The position numbers and the translations under genes were made by a program. 64,000 nucleotides of DNA from Streptomyces sp. ATexAB-D23 (lineage in GTDB: Bacteria; Actinomycetota; Actinomycetes; Streptomycetales; Streptomycetaceae), in contig NZ_KB892001.1 of assembly GCF_000373645.1 (NCBI RefSeq), forward strand, positions 314,441 to 378,440, given 5' to 3'. Each line of letters starts with the position of its first letter. Position 1 is the stretch's first letter. Positions 7,888 to 17,149 of the stretch are shown piece after piece. The notes beneath the pieces were generated by a model. That model worked only from the letters and a program-made list of their open reading frames with translations. It ran no database searches and was not told the origin of the DNA.

Positions 7888-9936
7888 GTGAGCGACACCA
7901 CCGATCTGATGGGCGTGACTGCCGACAAGAACGTCGACAGCGCCGCGCCCGCCGAAGGTGCTGCCACTGGCACCACCGCACGGCGCCGCCGCTCCGGCAC
8001 CGGCCTTGAGGGCATGGTCCTGGCCGAGCTGCAGCAGGTCGCGTCCGGCCTCGGTATCAAGGGCACCGCGCGGATGCGCAAGAGCCAGCTGATCGAGGTC
8101 ATCAAGGAGGCCCAGGCCGGCGCCGGGTCCTCCGCGCCCAAGGCCAAGGCCGCCCCCGCCGAGGCGGCGGAGACCAAGCCGAAGCGCCGCGCGACCTCCA
8201 AGACGCGTACCGGCGCGGGCGACGAGACCCCGGCCGCCGCTCCCGCCGACAAGGCCGCGGCCCAGCAGCAGATCGACATCCCCGGCCAGCCGGCCAGCGA
8301 CGAGCAGCCCACGGGCGAGCGCCGTCGCCGCCGCGCGACCGCCCAGGCGGGCAGCCCGGAGAGCAAGTCGGACGCCAAGGCGCAGACGCAGACCAAGGAC
8401 CGGGCGCAGGACGAGCCGAAGCAGGAGCAGAAGCACGAGGCTCCCGCCGACGACCACCGCTCCGAGCCCAAGGCGGAGGCCGCCGCGGACAACGCCGAGG
8501 GGCGCCGCGGGGACCGCCAGGAGCGCGGCCAGCGCGGTGAGCGGGGGGACCGCGGCGAGCGCCGTGACCGCCAGCGCGACCGCCGGGGCAAGGGCGACGA
8601 CCAGGGTGGCGGCCAGGGCGGCCGGCGCCAGGGCGGCGGCCAGGGCCAGAGCCAGAACCAGGGCGGCGGCGGCCCGCAGGACGACGGCTTCGACGACGAG
8701 GGCGGCCGGCGCGGCCGGCGCGGGCGCTACCGCGACCGCCGCGGCCGGCGCGGGCGCGAGGACTTCGCGGGCGACGCCCCGCCGGTCAGCGACGACGACG
8801 TCCTGATCCCCGTCGCGGGCATCCTGGACATCCTCGACAACTACGCGTTCATCCGGACCTCCGGCTACCTGCCGGGCCCGAACGACGTGTACGTCTCGCT
8901 GGCCCAGGTCCGCAAGAACGGCCTGCGCAAGGGTGACCACGTCACCGGTGCCGTGCGCCAGCCCAAGGACGGCGAGCGGCGCGAGAAGTTCAACGCGCTG
9001 GTCCGCCTCGACTCGGTCAACGGCATGGCGCCCGAGACCGGCCGCGGCCGTCCCGAGTTCCAGAAGCTGACGCCGCTCTACCCGCAGGACCGGCTCCGCC
9101 TGGAGACCGACTCCAACATCCTGACGACGCGGATCATCGACCTGGTCGCCCCCATCGGCAAGGGCCAGCGAGGGCTGATCGTGGCCCCGCCGAAGACCGG
9201 TAAGACCATGATCCTCCAGGCCATCGCCAACGCGATCACGGTCAACAGCCCCGAGTGCCACCTGATGGTCGTCCTGGTGGACGAGCGTCCGGAAGAGGTC
9301 ACCGACATGCAGCGGTCGGTGAAGGGCGAGGTCATCTCCTCGACCTTCGACCGTCCCGCCGAGGACCACACCACCGTCGCCGAGCTGGCCATCGAGCGCG
9401 CCAAGCGCCTCGTCGAGCTGGGTCACGACGTGGTCGTCCTGCTGGACTCGATCACCCGTCTGGGACGCGCGTACAACCTCGCCGCCCCGGCCTCCGGCCG
9501 CATCCTGTCCGGTGGTGTCGACTCGACCGCGCTCTACCCCCCGAAGCGCTTCTTCGGTGCGGCGCGCAACATCGAGGACGGCGGCTCGCTGACCATCCTG
9601 GCCACCGCGCTGGTCGAGACCGGCTCGCGGATGGACGAGGTGATCTTCGAGGAGTTCAAGGGCACCGGCAACATGGAGCTCAAGCTCGACCGCAAGCTCT
9701 CCGACAAGCGCATCTTCCCGGCGGTGGACGTCGACGCGTCCAGCACCCGCAAGGAGGAGATCCTGCTCGGCAGCGAGGAGTTGGGGATCGTCTGGAAGCT
9801 GCGCCGGGTGCTGCACGCGCTCGACCAGCAGCAGGCCATCGAGCTGCTCCTGGACCGGATGAAGAAGACCCAGTCCAACGCGGAGTTCCTGCTCCAGATC
9901 CAGAAGACGACGCCGGCCCCGGGCAACAACGACTAG
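7888..9936 (+). CDS. rho: Transcription termination factor Rho, with large basic/Gly-rich insertion
   Basis: 682 residues, much longer than E. coli Rho (419). It is a hexameric RNA-dependent ATPase that ends transcription. A Rho_N helical domain lies near residues 36-75 ([20 protein letters not shown]). It is followed by a ~220-residue low-complexity insertion rich in Arg, Asp, Gly and Gln (repeated RGD/RGER and GGRRQGGGQ units), typical of actinobacteria. The cold-shock-like RNA-binding domain begins near [13 protein letters not shown]. Walker A is PPKTGKT with K439. Walker B is [20 protein letters not shown] 7888 is chosen as the start because it follows AGGGAAGGACCC; the longer frame upstream is unlike Rho. 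Confidence 0.96.
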   Translation: MSDTTDLMGVTADKNVDSAAPAEGAATGTTARRRRSGTGLEGMVLAELQQVASGLGIKGTARMRKSQLIEVIKEAQAGAGSSAPKAKAAPAEAAETKPKRRATSKTRTGAGDETPAAAPADKAAAQQQIDIPGQPASDEQPTGERRRRRATAQAGSPESKSDAKAQTQTKDRAQDEPKQEQKHEAPADDHRSEPKAEAAADNAEGRRGDRQERGQRGERGDRGERRDRQRDRRGKGDDQGGGQGGRRQGGGQGQSQNQGGGGPQDDGFDDEGGRRGRRGRYRDRRGRRGREDFAGDAPPVSDDDVLIPVAGILDILDNYAFIRTSGYLPGPNDVYVSLAQVRKNGLRKGDHVTGAVRQPKDGERREKFNALVRLDSVNGMAPETGRGRPEFQKLTPLYPQDRLRLETDSNILTTRIIDLVAPIGKGQRGLIVAPPKTGKTMILQAIANAITVNSPECHLMVVLVDERPEEVTDMQRSVKGEVISSTFDRPAEDHTTVAELAIERAKRLVELGHDVVVLLDSITRLGRAYNLAAPASGRILSGGVDSTALYPPKRFFGAARNIEDGGSLTILATALVETGSRMDEVIFEEFKGTGNMELKLDRKLSDKRIFPAVDVDASSTRKEEILLGSEELGIVWKLRRVLHALDQQQAIELLLDRMKKTQSNAEFLLQIQKTTPAPGNND

Positions 9937-9958
9937 TCGTAGCCCCTCCGGCAGCAGC

Positions 9959-10002
9959 ACACAGGGCCGCCCCCGCACTCCGGTGCGGGGGCGGCCCTGT
10001 GT
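9959..10002 (+). terminator. Strong terminator of rho
   Basis: A 20-bp perfect stem (arms ending CCCCCGCAC / GTGCGGGGG) with a TCCG tetraloop, 22 nt after the rho stop codon and followed by TGTTGT. It is the longest perfect hairpin among the terminators here. The rest of the 355-base gap up to 10291 is GC-rich with no other clear structure, apart from an AGACGG ribosome-binding region before the next gene. Confidence 0.88.
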
Positions 10003-10291
10003 TGTACGCCGTTGCCGTTCCGAGACCTTCGCCACACGGCCGCCCGTGTCCGGGCGCCCGGACAGTTGCCTGTACCGGCCACGAAACCGCAGGTGAACGC
10101 GGGATCACCGGCTGTCCGGGCCCGCCCGGAGGCCGTCCGGCGCTTACCCGGAGGCCACGGGGGGCTGTGCAACCCTTCTTGTCGCCGCCGCGTCGTACCC
10201 AGGAGTGACGAACAACAGCGACAAAGCGGCACACACGCCCGCTCGCCACCGCAGGGGGTAGCCGGAAGCAGCCGACGGAACGAGGAGACGG

Positions 10292-11389
10292 ATGAGCGAG
10301 CAGAGCGGGAGCAGCCGAATACGGGCCACCGGCAAGCGCCGGAAGAAGCCCTCCCGCCGCCGCAGAGCGACCCGCACAGCCGCCTGGGGCCTGGCCGGCG
10401 TGGTCGTCGTGGGCGGAGCGGGGCTCGGATACGCCTACGTCCACCTCAACGGCAACCTCCAGGCCGTCGACATCAACACCGCGCTCGGCAAGGACCGCCC
10501 CAGCAACGTCGACAACGGCTCCGAGGACATCCTCGTCCTCGGCTCCGACTCCCGCTCCGGCGCCAACGGCGAGTACGGCACCGACGAGGGCGCGGCCCGC
10601 TCGGACACCGCGATGGTCGTCCACGTCAACAAGGGCCACAAGTCCGCGAGTGTGGTCTCCATCCCGCGCGACACCCTCGTCACCCGGCCCGACTGCACGG
10701 GCGACGAGAGCGGCGAACCCGTCGCCGGACAGCGGCGGGCGATGTTCAACACGGCGTACGAGGTCGGCGGACCGGCCTGCGCGGTCAAGACCGTGGAATC
10801 GATGTCCGGCATCCGCATGGACCACTACATCGAGGTCGACTTCACCGGCTTCAAGAAGCTCGTCGACAAGCTCGGCGGCGTCGAGATCACCACCAAGCGG
10901 GCGATCAACGACCCGGCGAGCCATCTGGACCTCGAACCCGGCACCCACACCCTGGACGGCGAGCAGTCCCTCGGCCTGGTCCGCACCCGCAAGAGCGTCG
11001 GCGACGGCAGCGACCTCGGCCGCATCCAGCTCCAGCAGGCCTTCATCAAGGCGCTGATGCAGCAGGCCAAGAGCGTGGGACTGCTCAACGGCACCAAGCT
11101 CTACGGCATCGCCGACACCGCCACCAAGGCCATCACGACCGACTCCGACCTCGGCTCGGTCACCGAGCTGGCGCGCTTCGCGACCGGTCTCAAGGGGCTC
11201 GGCTCCGACGACGTCCACATGGTGACCCTGCCCGTGGAGTACGACCCCGCCGACCCCAACCGCGTCGTCCCGCTGGAGAAGGCCGGCGAACAGGTGTGGG
11301 ACGCGCTGCGCCGGGACCGGCCGATTCCCGCGTCCGCCACCGAGCAGTCGGCCGGCGACAAGGGCGACGCGGGGCAGATCGTGCAGTGA
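10292..11389 (+). CDS. LytR-CpsA-Psr (LCP) family cell-wall ligase
   Basis: 365 residues. The N-terminus is a short Arg/Lys-rich cytoplasmic stretch, then one membrane segment near residues 30-50. The external LCP domain follows, starting ILVLGSDSRSG, with the conserved acidic/Arg residues of ARSDTAMVVH and SIPRDTLV and the later LGLVRTRKS region. LCP proteins transfer undecaprenyl-linked glycopolymers such as teichoic acids to peptidoglycan at the outer membrane face. ATG 10292 is preceded by GAGGAGACGG. The nearby WecA-like transferase (15469) makes the kind of lipid-linked sugar such enzymes use, although they are not in one operon. Confidence 0.92.
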   Translation: MSEQSGSSRIRATGKRRKKPSRRRRATRTAAWGLAGVVVVGGAGLGYAYVHLNGNLQAVDINTALGKDRPSNVDNGSEDILVLGSDSRSGANGEYGTDEGAARSDTAMVVHVNKGHKSASVVSIPRDTLVTRPDCTGDESGEPVAGQRRAMFNTAYEVGGPACAVKTVESMSGIRMDHYIEVDFTGFKKLVDKLGGVEITTKRAINDPASHLDLEPGTHTLDGEQSLGLVRTRKSVGDGSDLGRIQLQQAFIKALMQQAKSVGLLNGTKLYGIADTATKAITTDSDLGSVTELARFATGLKGLGSDDVHMVTLPVEYDPADPNRVVPLEKAGEQVWDALRRDRPIPASATEQSAGDKGDAGQIVQ

Positions 11390-11532
11390 CCGGGACGGCC
11401 GGGGAATACCCGGCCGTCCACCCCGGTTTTGGGAGATACGGCCGGTCCTGGCAGACTGGTACGTCGGCCCCGGTTCACGGACGCGCAATCCGCGCGTACG
11501 ACCCGGCGCCCTCCCGAACCTAGGAGAAACCC

Positions 11533-11754
11533 TTGAAGCGCGACATCCACCCCCAGTACGTCGAGACGCAGGTCAGCTGCACCTGTGGCGCGTCGTTCAC
11601 CACCCGGTCCACGCTGGACAGCGGCGCCATCCGTGCCGACGTCTGCTCCGAGTGCCACCCGTTCTACACGGGCAAGCAGAAGATCCTCGACACCGGTGGC
11701 CGCGTGGCCCGCTTCGAGGCCCGCTTCGGCAAGACCGCCACCGCCAGCAAGTAG
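11533..11754 (+). CDS. rpmE: 50S ribosomal protein L31, zinc-binding form
   Basis: 73 residues. C16, C18, C38 and C41 form the zinc site, so this is the C+ form. Streptomyces also carry a zinc-free paralogue induced by zinc starvation, which is not in this window. The [15 protein letters not shown]-terminus is typical. AGGAGAAA precedes ATG 11533. A U-tailed terminator follows, so the gene is probably transcribed alone. Confidence 0.97.
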   Translation: MKRDIHPQYVETQVSCTCGASFTTRSTLDSGAIRADVCSECHPFYTGKQKILDTGGRVARFEARFGKTATASK

Positions 11755-11765
11755 CGAGCCGTCCG

Positions 11766-11815
11766 CGCCGGTCCGCGGCGCCCTCTTCCCGGGGGCGCCG
11801 TGGCCGGCGTTTTTT
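11766..11815 (+). terminator. Intrinsic terminator of rpmE
   Basis: A two-part stem. The outer arms are CGCCGG / CCGGCG (11766-11771, 11804-11809) and the inner arms CGGCGCCC / GGGCGCCG (11776-11783, 11793-11800). It is followed by six Ts (11810-11815). This is one of the few terminators here with a classical U-tract. Confidence 0.88.
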
Positions 11816-11904
11816 CCGGCCGGGGCACGGAACCCTCCGCGTCCCGCCCGGCAGGCAACCGCCGGCCGGCAGGTACGACCAGCGAAGGAACCAGGAGCCC
11901 GAAA

Positions 11905-12981
11905 ATGTTCGAGGCGGTCGAGGAACTGATCGGTGAGCACGCCGATCTCGAGAAGCAGCTCGCGGACCCGGCGGTCCACGCGGACCAGGCAAACGCGCGC
12001 AAGCTCAACAAGCGCTACGCCGAGCTGACCCCGATCGTCGCCACGTACCGCTCCTGGAAGCAGACCGGTGACGACATCGAGACCGCCCGCGAGCTCGCCG
12101 CCGACGACCCGGACTTCGCCGCCGAGGTGAAGGACCTGGAGAAGGAGCGCGAGGACCTCACCGAGAAGCTCCGCCTCCTGCTCGTACCCCGGGACCCCAG
12201 CGACGACAAGGACGTGCTCCTGGAGATCAAGGCCGGGGCGGGCGGCGACGAGTCCGCGCTGTTCGCCGGCGATCTGCTGCGCATGTACCTGCGCTACGCC
12301 GAGCGCGTCGGCTGGAAGACCGAGATCATCGACTCCACCGAGTCCGAGCTCGGCGGCTACAAGGACGTCCAGGTCGCCGTGAAGACCAAGGGCGGCAACG
12401 GGGCCACCGAACCCGGCCAAGGCGTGTGGGCCCGGATGAAGTACGAGGGCGGTGTGCACCGCGTGCAGCGCGTGCCCTCCACCGAGTCCCAGGGCCGCAT
12501 CCACACCTCCGCCGCCGGCGTCCTCGTGACGCCCGAGGCCGAGGAGGTGGACGTCGAGATCCACGCCAACGACCTGCGCGTCGACGTCTACCGCTCGTCG
12601 GGCCCCGGCGGCCAGTCCGTCAACACGACCGACTCCGCCGTCCGCATCACGCACCTGCCGACCGGCGTCGTCGCCTCCTGCCAGAACGAGAAGAGCCAGC
12701 TCCAGAACAAGGAGCAGGCCATGCGCATCCTGCGCTCCCGCCTGCTGGCCGCCGCCCAGGAGGCCGCCGAGCAGGAAGCCTCGGACGTACGTCGCAGCCA
12801 GGTGCGCACGGTCGACCGGTCGGAGAAGATCCGTACCTACAACTTCCCGGAAAACCGGATCTCGGACCACCGCGTCGGCTTCAAGGCGTACAACTTGGAC
12901 CAGGTCCTCGACGGAGACCTGGACGCGGTGATCCAGGCCTGTGTCGACGCCGACTCCGCGGCCAAGCTCGCCGCCGCCTGA
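11905..12981 (+). CDS. prfA: Peptide chain release factor 1
   Basis: 358 residues. It recognises UAA and UAG stop codons and triggers peptide release on the ribosome. The GGQ motif that contacts the peptidyl-transferase centre is at G235-Q237, and its Gln is the target of PrmC, encoded next. A PxT-type codon-recognition loop lies in the [15 protein letters not shown] region. ATG 11905 is the start (AGGAGCCCGAAA before it), and the frame upstream runs through the rpmE terminator. prmC begins 43 nt downstream, giving the usual prfA-prmC pair. Confidence 0.97.
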   Translation: MFEAVEELIGEHADLEKQLADPAVHADQANARKLNKRYAELTPIVATYRSWKQTGDDIETARELAADDPDFAAEVKDLEKEREDLTEKLRLLLVPRDPSDDKDVLLEIKAGAGGDESALFAGDLLRMYLRYAERVGWKTEIIDSTESELGGYKDVQVAVKTKGGNGATEPGQGVWARMKYEGGVHRVQRVPSTESQGRIHTSAAGVLVTPEAEEVDVEIHANDLRVDVYRSSGPGGQSVNTTDSAVRITHLPTGVVASCQNEKSQLQNKEQAMRILRSRLLAAAQEAAEQEASDVRRSQVRTVDRSEKIRTYNFPENRISDHRVGFKAYNLDQVLDGDLDAVIQACVDADSAAKLAAA

Positions 12982-13024
12982 CCTCACCGCCCGCCCCGCT
13001 CGTGAACCCGTACGGAGAACCGCG

Positions 13025-13870
13025 ATGAACCTGCTGCTCGCCGAGGTGGCCCAGGCCACCCAGCGGCTGGCCGACGCCGGTGTTCCCTCACCGAGATTCG
13101 ATGCCGAGGAACTCGCCGCGTTCGTGCACGGCGTCAAGCGGGGCGAGCTGCACAACGTGCCGGACGCCGACTTCGACGCCCGCTACTGGGAGACCGTCGC
13201 CCGCCGCGAGGCCCGCGAACCGCTCCAGCACATCACCGGACGCGCCTTCTTCCGCTACCTGGAGCTCCAGGTCGGTCCCGGTGTCTTCGTGCCCAGGCCG
13301 GAGACCGAGTCGGTCGTCGGCTGGGCCATAGACGCCGTCCGCGCGATGGATGTCGTCGAGCCCCTGATCGTCGACCTGTGCACCGGCTCCGGCGCCATCG
13401 CCCTCGCCATGGCCCAGGAGGTGCCGCGCTCCCGCGTGCACGCCGTGGAGCTGTCCGAGGACGCCCTGAAGTGGACCCGGAAGAACGCCGAGGACTCGCG
13501 CGTCACCGTGCACCGCGGCGACGCCCTCACCGCCCTGCCCGAGTTCGACGGCCAGGTCGACCTGGTGATCTCCAACCCGCCGTACATCCCGCTCACCGAG
13601 TGGGAGTACGTGGCGCCCGAAGCCCGCGACCACGACCCCGAGATGGCGCTCTTCTCCGGCGAGGACGGCCTCGACACGATCCGCGGCATCGAGCGCACCG
13701 CCCACCGTCTGCTCCGCCCCGGCGGCCTCGTCGTCATCGAACACGCCGACACCCAGGGTGGCCAGGTGCCCTGGATCTTCACCGAGGAGCGGGGCTGGGC
13801 CGACGCGGCCGACCACCCGGACCTCAACCGGCGCCCCCGCTTCGCCACGGCCCGCAAGGCGATGCCGTGA
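13025..13870 (+). CDS. prmC: Release factor glutamine N5-methyltransferase
   Basis: 281 residues. It is a SAM-dependent enzyme that methylates the Gln of the GGQ motif in release factors. A helical N-terminal substrate-binding domain (residues 1-85, ending REPLQHITGRAFF) precedes a Rossmann methyltransferase domain. The SAM loop is VDLCTGSGAIALA, and the amide-methyltransferase motif NPPY is at 184-187. ATG 13025 is preceded by CGGAGAAC. It lies directly after its substrate gene prfA, which supports the assignment. Confidence 0.96.
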   Translation: MNLLLAEVAQATQRLADAGVPSPRFDAEELAAFVHGVKRGELHNVPDADFDARYWETVARREAREPLQHITGRAFFRYLELQVGPGVFVPRPETESVVGWAIDAVRAMDVVEPLIVDLCTGSGAIALAMAQEVPRSRVHAVELSEDALKWTRKNAEDSRVTVHRGDALTALPEFDGQVDLVISNPPYIPLTEWEYVAPEARDHDPEMALFSGEDGLDTIRGIERTAHRLLRPGGLVVIEHADTQGGQVPWIFTEERGWADAADHPDLNRRPRFATARKAMP

Positions 13871-13931
13871 CCGGCGGGCACGAGCCGGACCCGTACCAGC
13901 CCTACCCGTACATGCTTGAGGAGGCCGGCTG

Positions 13932-14579
13932 ATGGCACGGCGATACGACTGCAACGACGCGACCGACCGTACGACGGGTCTGCGCGAGGCCGCGTCAGCC
14001 GTCCGCCGCGGCGAACTCGTCGTGCTGCCCACCGACACCGTCTACGGGATCGGCGCGGACGCCTTCGGTTCCGAGGCCGTCGGTGACCTGCTGGAGGCCA
14101 AGGGCCGTGGCCGCAACATGCCCTCACCCGTCCTCATCGGCTCGCCGAACACCCTGCACGGCCTGGTCACCGACTTCTCCGAGCAGGCCTGGGAGCTGGT
14201 CGACGCCTTCTGGCCGGGCGCGCTGACGCTCGTCGCCAAGCACCAGCCCTCGTTGCAGTGGGACCTCGGCGACACCCGGGGCACCGTCGCCGTCCGGATG
14301 CCGCTGCACCCGGTCGCCATCGAACTGCTCACCGAGGTCGGCCCGATGGCCGTCTCCAGCGCCAACCTCACCGGCCACCCCTCGCCGGAGACCTGCGACG
14401 CCGCCCAGGAGATGCTCGGCGACTCCGTCTCGGTCTACCTCGACGGCGGTCCGACCCCGGGCATCGTGCCGTCCTCCATCGTGGATGTCAGCGGGAAGGT
14501 GCCCGTCCTGCTGCGCGCGGGCGCGCTCTCGGCCGAGGACCTGCGCAAGGTGGTACCCGACCTTGAGGTGGCCAATTGA
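13932..14579 (+). CDS. L-threonylcarbamoyladenylate synthase (TsaC/Sua5/YrdC family)
   Basis: 215 residues. It makes threonylcarbamoyl-AMP from threonine, bicarbonate and ATP for the t6A37 modification of ANN-decoding tRNAs. YrdC-domain marks include LVVLPTDTVYGIGADA, a KGRGRNMPSPVLI segment, GALTLV and VAVRMPLHP, with SSANLTGHPS near residue 140. It is the short form, lacking the extra Sua5 C-terminal domain. ATG 13932 follows GAGGAGG with good spacing. Its stop codon overlaps the next start (TTGA), so the two genes are translationally coupled. Confidence 0.94.
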   Translation: MARRYDCNDATDRTTGLREAASAVRRGELVVLPTDTVYGIGADAFGSEAVGDLLEAKGRGRNMPSPVLIGSPNTLHGLVTDFSEQAWELVDAFWPGALTLVAKHQPSLQWDLGDTRGTVAVRMPLHPVAIELLTEVGPMAVSSANLTGHPSPETCDAAQEMLGDSVSVYLDGGPTPGIVPSSIVDVSGKVPVLLRAGALSAEDLRKVVPDLEVAN

Positions 14580-15217
14580 CCGCCCCCGAGGGGCGTGGCA
14601 TAGCGGGGCGGGCCGGCACTTTCCGCATCCTCCACGTCAGCACCGGCAACGTCTGCCGCTCACCGATCACCGAGCGGCTGACCCGCCATGCCCTGGTGGA
14701 CCGCCTCGGCGATCCCCTCCAGGGCGGGCTGATCGTGGAGAGCGCGGGCACCTGGGGCCACGAGGGCGCCCCCATGGAGGCCAACGCCGAGGTGGTGCTC
14801 GCCGACTTCGGGGCCGACGCCACCGGCTTCACCGGCCGTGAGCTGCTCGACGAGCACGTGATCCGCGCCGACCTGGTCCTCACCGCCACCCGCGACCACC
14901 GGGCCCAGGTGATCTCGATGGGCCACTCGGCCGGGCTGCGCACGTTCACGCTCAAGGAGTTCACCCGCCTGGTGCGGGCCATAGACCCCGCGACCCTGCC
15001 CGACGCCCGCGAGGAGGGCGTCGTGGAGCGCGCCCGCGCCCTGGTCCGGGCCGCCGCCGCGCTGCGCGGCTGGCTGCTGGCGCCGACCGCGGAGGCCGAC
15101 GAGGTGTACGACCCGTACGGCGCCCCGATCACGTTCTTCCGGTCCATCGGCGACGAGATCAGCCAGGCCCTCGATCCGGTCGTCACCGCGCTGACCGGCG
15201 TCCCCGCCCCGCACTGA
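14576..15217 (+). CDS. Low-molecular-weight protein-tyrosine-phosphatase-like protein, catalytic Cys replaced by Ser
   Basis: 213 residues, with TTG start overlapping the preceding stop by 4 nt. The LMW-PTP fold is recognisable: a phosphate loop at residues 22-29, SADLVLTATRDHR-like segments, and a C-terminal DP pair in EVYDPYGAP. The signature should be C-x5-R, with the first Cys as nucleophile. Here the loop reads S22-T-G-N-V-C27-R28-S29, so Ser stands in the nucleophile position and R28 is kept. By family knowledge this should abolish or greatly reduce phosphatase activity, leaving phosphate or phosphoprotein binding. The gene is otherwise intact and codon use is normal. Confidence 0.88.
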   Translation: MTAPEGRGIAGRAGTFRILHVSTGNVCRSPITERLTRHALVDRLGDPLQGGLIVESAGTWGHEGAPMEANAEVVLADFGADATGFTGRELLDEHVIRADLVLTATRDHRAQVISMGHSAGLRTFTLKEFTRLVRAIDPATLPDAREEGVVERARALVRAAAALRGWLLAPTAEADEVYDPYGAPITFFRSIGDEISQALDPVVTALTGVPAPH

Positions 15218-15468
15218 CCCCCCGGCCCCGCGGGGGCCGTCCACGCCGCGCCGAGGGCCGTACGGCGGCCCGGGGATGACGTGGCGTACCCACCGGGTCC
15301 CGGACAGCGGGTCCGCGAACCGGCCCCGCTCCACCCGGCCCACCCCGGGTGACATCGACCCTTTGTCCGCGATGACAGCGGTCTGTGCAACCATCGCGGA
15401 CGGCTCCGTGTCCTCAACCATGGGACCTGTCTAGTTAAGGTGTGGGCTGAGATGGCCGGCGACATTCT

Positions 15469-16890
15469 GTGGGGCAGCCCGTGCGTGACTATTTGCTGAC
15501 ACTCTGTGTCACGGCCGCTGTGACCTACCTGCTCACCGGCCCGGTGCGCAAGTTCGCCATCGCGGTCGGGGCGATGCCCGCGATCCGCGCGCGCGACGTC
15601 CACCGCGAACCGACCCCGAGGCTCGGCGGCATCGCCATGTTCGGCGGGCTGTGCGCGGGCCTGATCGTCGCCAACCACCTGGCCAATCTCGACGGTGTCT
15701 TCGACCGCTCCAGCGAGCCCAGGGCGCTGCTCTCCGGGGCGGCGCTGATCTGGCTGATCGGGGTGCTGGACGACAAGTTCGAGATCGACGCCCTGATCAA
15801 GCTCGGCGGACAGATGCTCGCCGCGGCGGTCATGGTGCTCCAGGGCCTGACGATCCTGTGGCTGCCGATCCCGGGCGTCGGGACCGTGGCCCTCACCCCG
15901 TGGCAGGGCACGCTGCTTACTGTTGCGCTGGTCGTCATCACGATCAACGCGGTCAACTTCGTGGACGGGCTGGACGGCCTGGCGGCGGGCATGGTCCTGA
16001 TCGCCGCCGCCGCGTTCTTCCTCTACACCTACCGGCTCTGGTACGGCCACACGATCGAGGCCGCCGCTCCGGCGACGCTGTTCGCCGCGATCCTGATGGG
16101 CATGTGCCTGGGCTTCCTGCCGCACAACATGCACCCCGCCCGGATCTTCATGGGCGACTCCGGCTCGATGCTGATCGGCCTCGTCCTGGCGGCCGGCGCG
16201 ATCTCCGTGACCGGGCAGGTCGACCCGGACACCATGAAGATCTTCGAGGGCAGTGAGCGTCAGGCCACCCACGCGATGCTGCCGGTCTTCATCCCGCTGC
16301 TGCTGCCGCTGACCATCATCGCGATCCCGGCGGCCGACCTGGTGCTGGCGATCGTGCGGCGCACCTGGAACGGCCAGTCGCCCTTCGCGGCGGACCGCGG
16401 CCACCTGCACCACCGGCTGCTGGGGATCGGGCACTCGCACAGCCGGTCGGTGCTGATCATGTACTTCTGGTCGGCCCTGATCGCGTTCGGTGCGGTGGGT
16501 TACTCGGTGCACTCGACGTCCATGTGGATCGTGCTGGTGATCGTGGGGCTGAGCGCCCTGGGGCTGATCCTGCTGCTGATGCCGCGCTTCACCCCGCGTG
16601 CGCCGCACTGGGCGGAACGCTTCGTACCGCCCCGCTACCGCCGCAGACCGCGCGGTCCGGAGGGGGAGCCCGGGGCGGAGCCGCACGGCGCCGAGGAGGG
16701 CCAACAGGGGCCCCAGGACGGGCAGATGGAGCGGGAAGGGGCGGGCGGATCGCAGGACGGCGGAGGCGGGCGCCCGGCCGCGGCCGGCGCCCCGGTCGCC
16801 GCGGGTGTCTCCGGCGTCAACGGAGCGACCGCCATTGGTCACCGTTCGCGTTTCGCGGACCGCCGTGAAGCCGGTTCCACCCGTCGGTGA
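15469..16890 (+). CDS. MraY/WecA-family undecaprenyl-phosphate sugar-1-phosphate transferase
   Basis: Up to 473 residues with about ten hydrophobic segments. It transfers a sugar-1-phosphate (GlcNAc in WecA-type enzymes) from a UDP-sugar to undecaprenyl phosphate, starting cell-wall glycopolymer synthesis. Family signatures are the N-terminal REPTPRLGGIAMF, the acidic VLDDKFEID motif, NFVDGLDGLAAG, FMGDSGSMLIG and the basic HLHHRLLGIGHSH loop. The last ~90 residues form a hydrophilic Glu/Gly/Gln/Ala-rich tail not needed for catalysis in the family. GTG 15469 and GTG 15481 are both possible starts; 15481 has GGGG 6 nt upstream. From memory, S. coelicolor has a glyA gene just upstream of this one; none is present in 15218-15468. 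Confidence 0.93.
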   Translation: MGQPVRDYLLTLCVTAAVTYLLTGPVRKFAIAVGAMPAIRARDVHREPTPRLGGIAMFGGLCAGLIVANHLANLDGVFDRSSEPRALLSGAALIWLIGVLDDKFEIDALIKLGGQMLAAAVMVLQGLTILWLPIPGVGTVALTPWQGTLLTVALVVITINAVNFVDGLDGLAAGMVLIAAAAFFLYTYRLWYGHTIEAAAPATLFAAILMGMCLGFLPHNMHPARIFMGDSGSMLIGLVLAAGAISVTGQVDPDTMKIFEGSERQATHAMLPVFIPLLLPLTIIAIPAADLVLAIVRRTWNGQSPFAADRGHLHHRLLGIGHSHSRSVLIMYFWSALIAFGAVGYSVHSTSMWIVLVIVGLSALGLILLLMPRFTPRAPHWAERFVPPRYRRRPRGPEGEPGAEPHGAEEGQQGPQDGQMEREGAGGSQDGGGGRPAAAGAPVAAGVSGVNGATAIGHRSRFADRREAGSTRR

Positions 16891-16915
16891 ACCGGGCATC
16901 GGTGCCCATTAGCAG

Positions 16916-16983
16916 ACACTTCGAAAGTGTGCCTCGCTCACACGTGCTCGTTAGTCCTCACGTGTGACAGCAAGCACACTTTC
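16916..16983 (+). promoter_or_regulatory. Nested palindrome upstream of the atp operon (terminator/attenuator-like)
   Basis: Outer arms GAAAGTGTGC (16923-16932) and GCACACTTTC (16974-16983) are perfectly complementary. They enclose inner arms TCACACGTG (16938-16946) and CACGTGTGA (16959-16967), also perfect. The spacers are near-symmetrical (5 and 6 nt) and the apical loop is 12 nt. A second pairing competes: ACACTT at 16916-16921 can pair with AAGTGT at 16925-16930, which is part of the outer left arm. The outer right arm runs into TTTCTTGG. It could be the terminator of the WecA-like gene, an attenuator, or an operator just upstream of the atp promoter. Confidence 0.65.
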
Positions 16984-17019
16984 TTGGTAAAGACCTCATC
17001 AAATAGTTTGTGATACCGT
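16984..17019 (+). promoter_or_regulatory. Candidate atp operon promoter region
   Basis: This is the only AT-rich stretch upstream of atpI. Two -10 candidates fit TAnnnT: TAGTTT (17004-17009) and TACCGT (17014-17019). AAGACC at 16990-16995 lies 18 bp before the second. I cannot decide between them from sequence alone. Confidence 0.4.
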
Positions 17020-17149
17020 TCACGAAGCCCGGTGACAGAGCCGAAGGACCTGATGTAGCACGGTCCATCGGCCCGAGGCATCGACTCGGACCGGGCCTAC
17101 GCTCGTCCCTGACGACACACTGCCCACCCCCTGCAAGCGGAGCTGCCCC

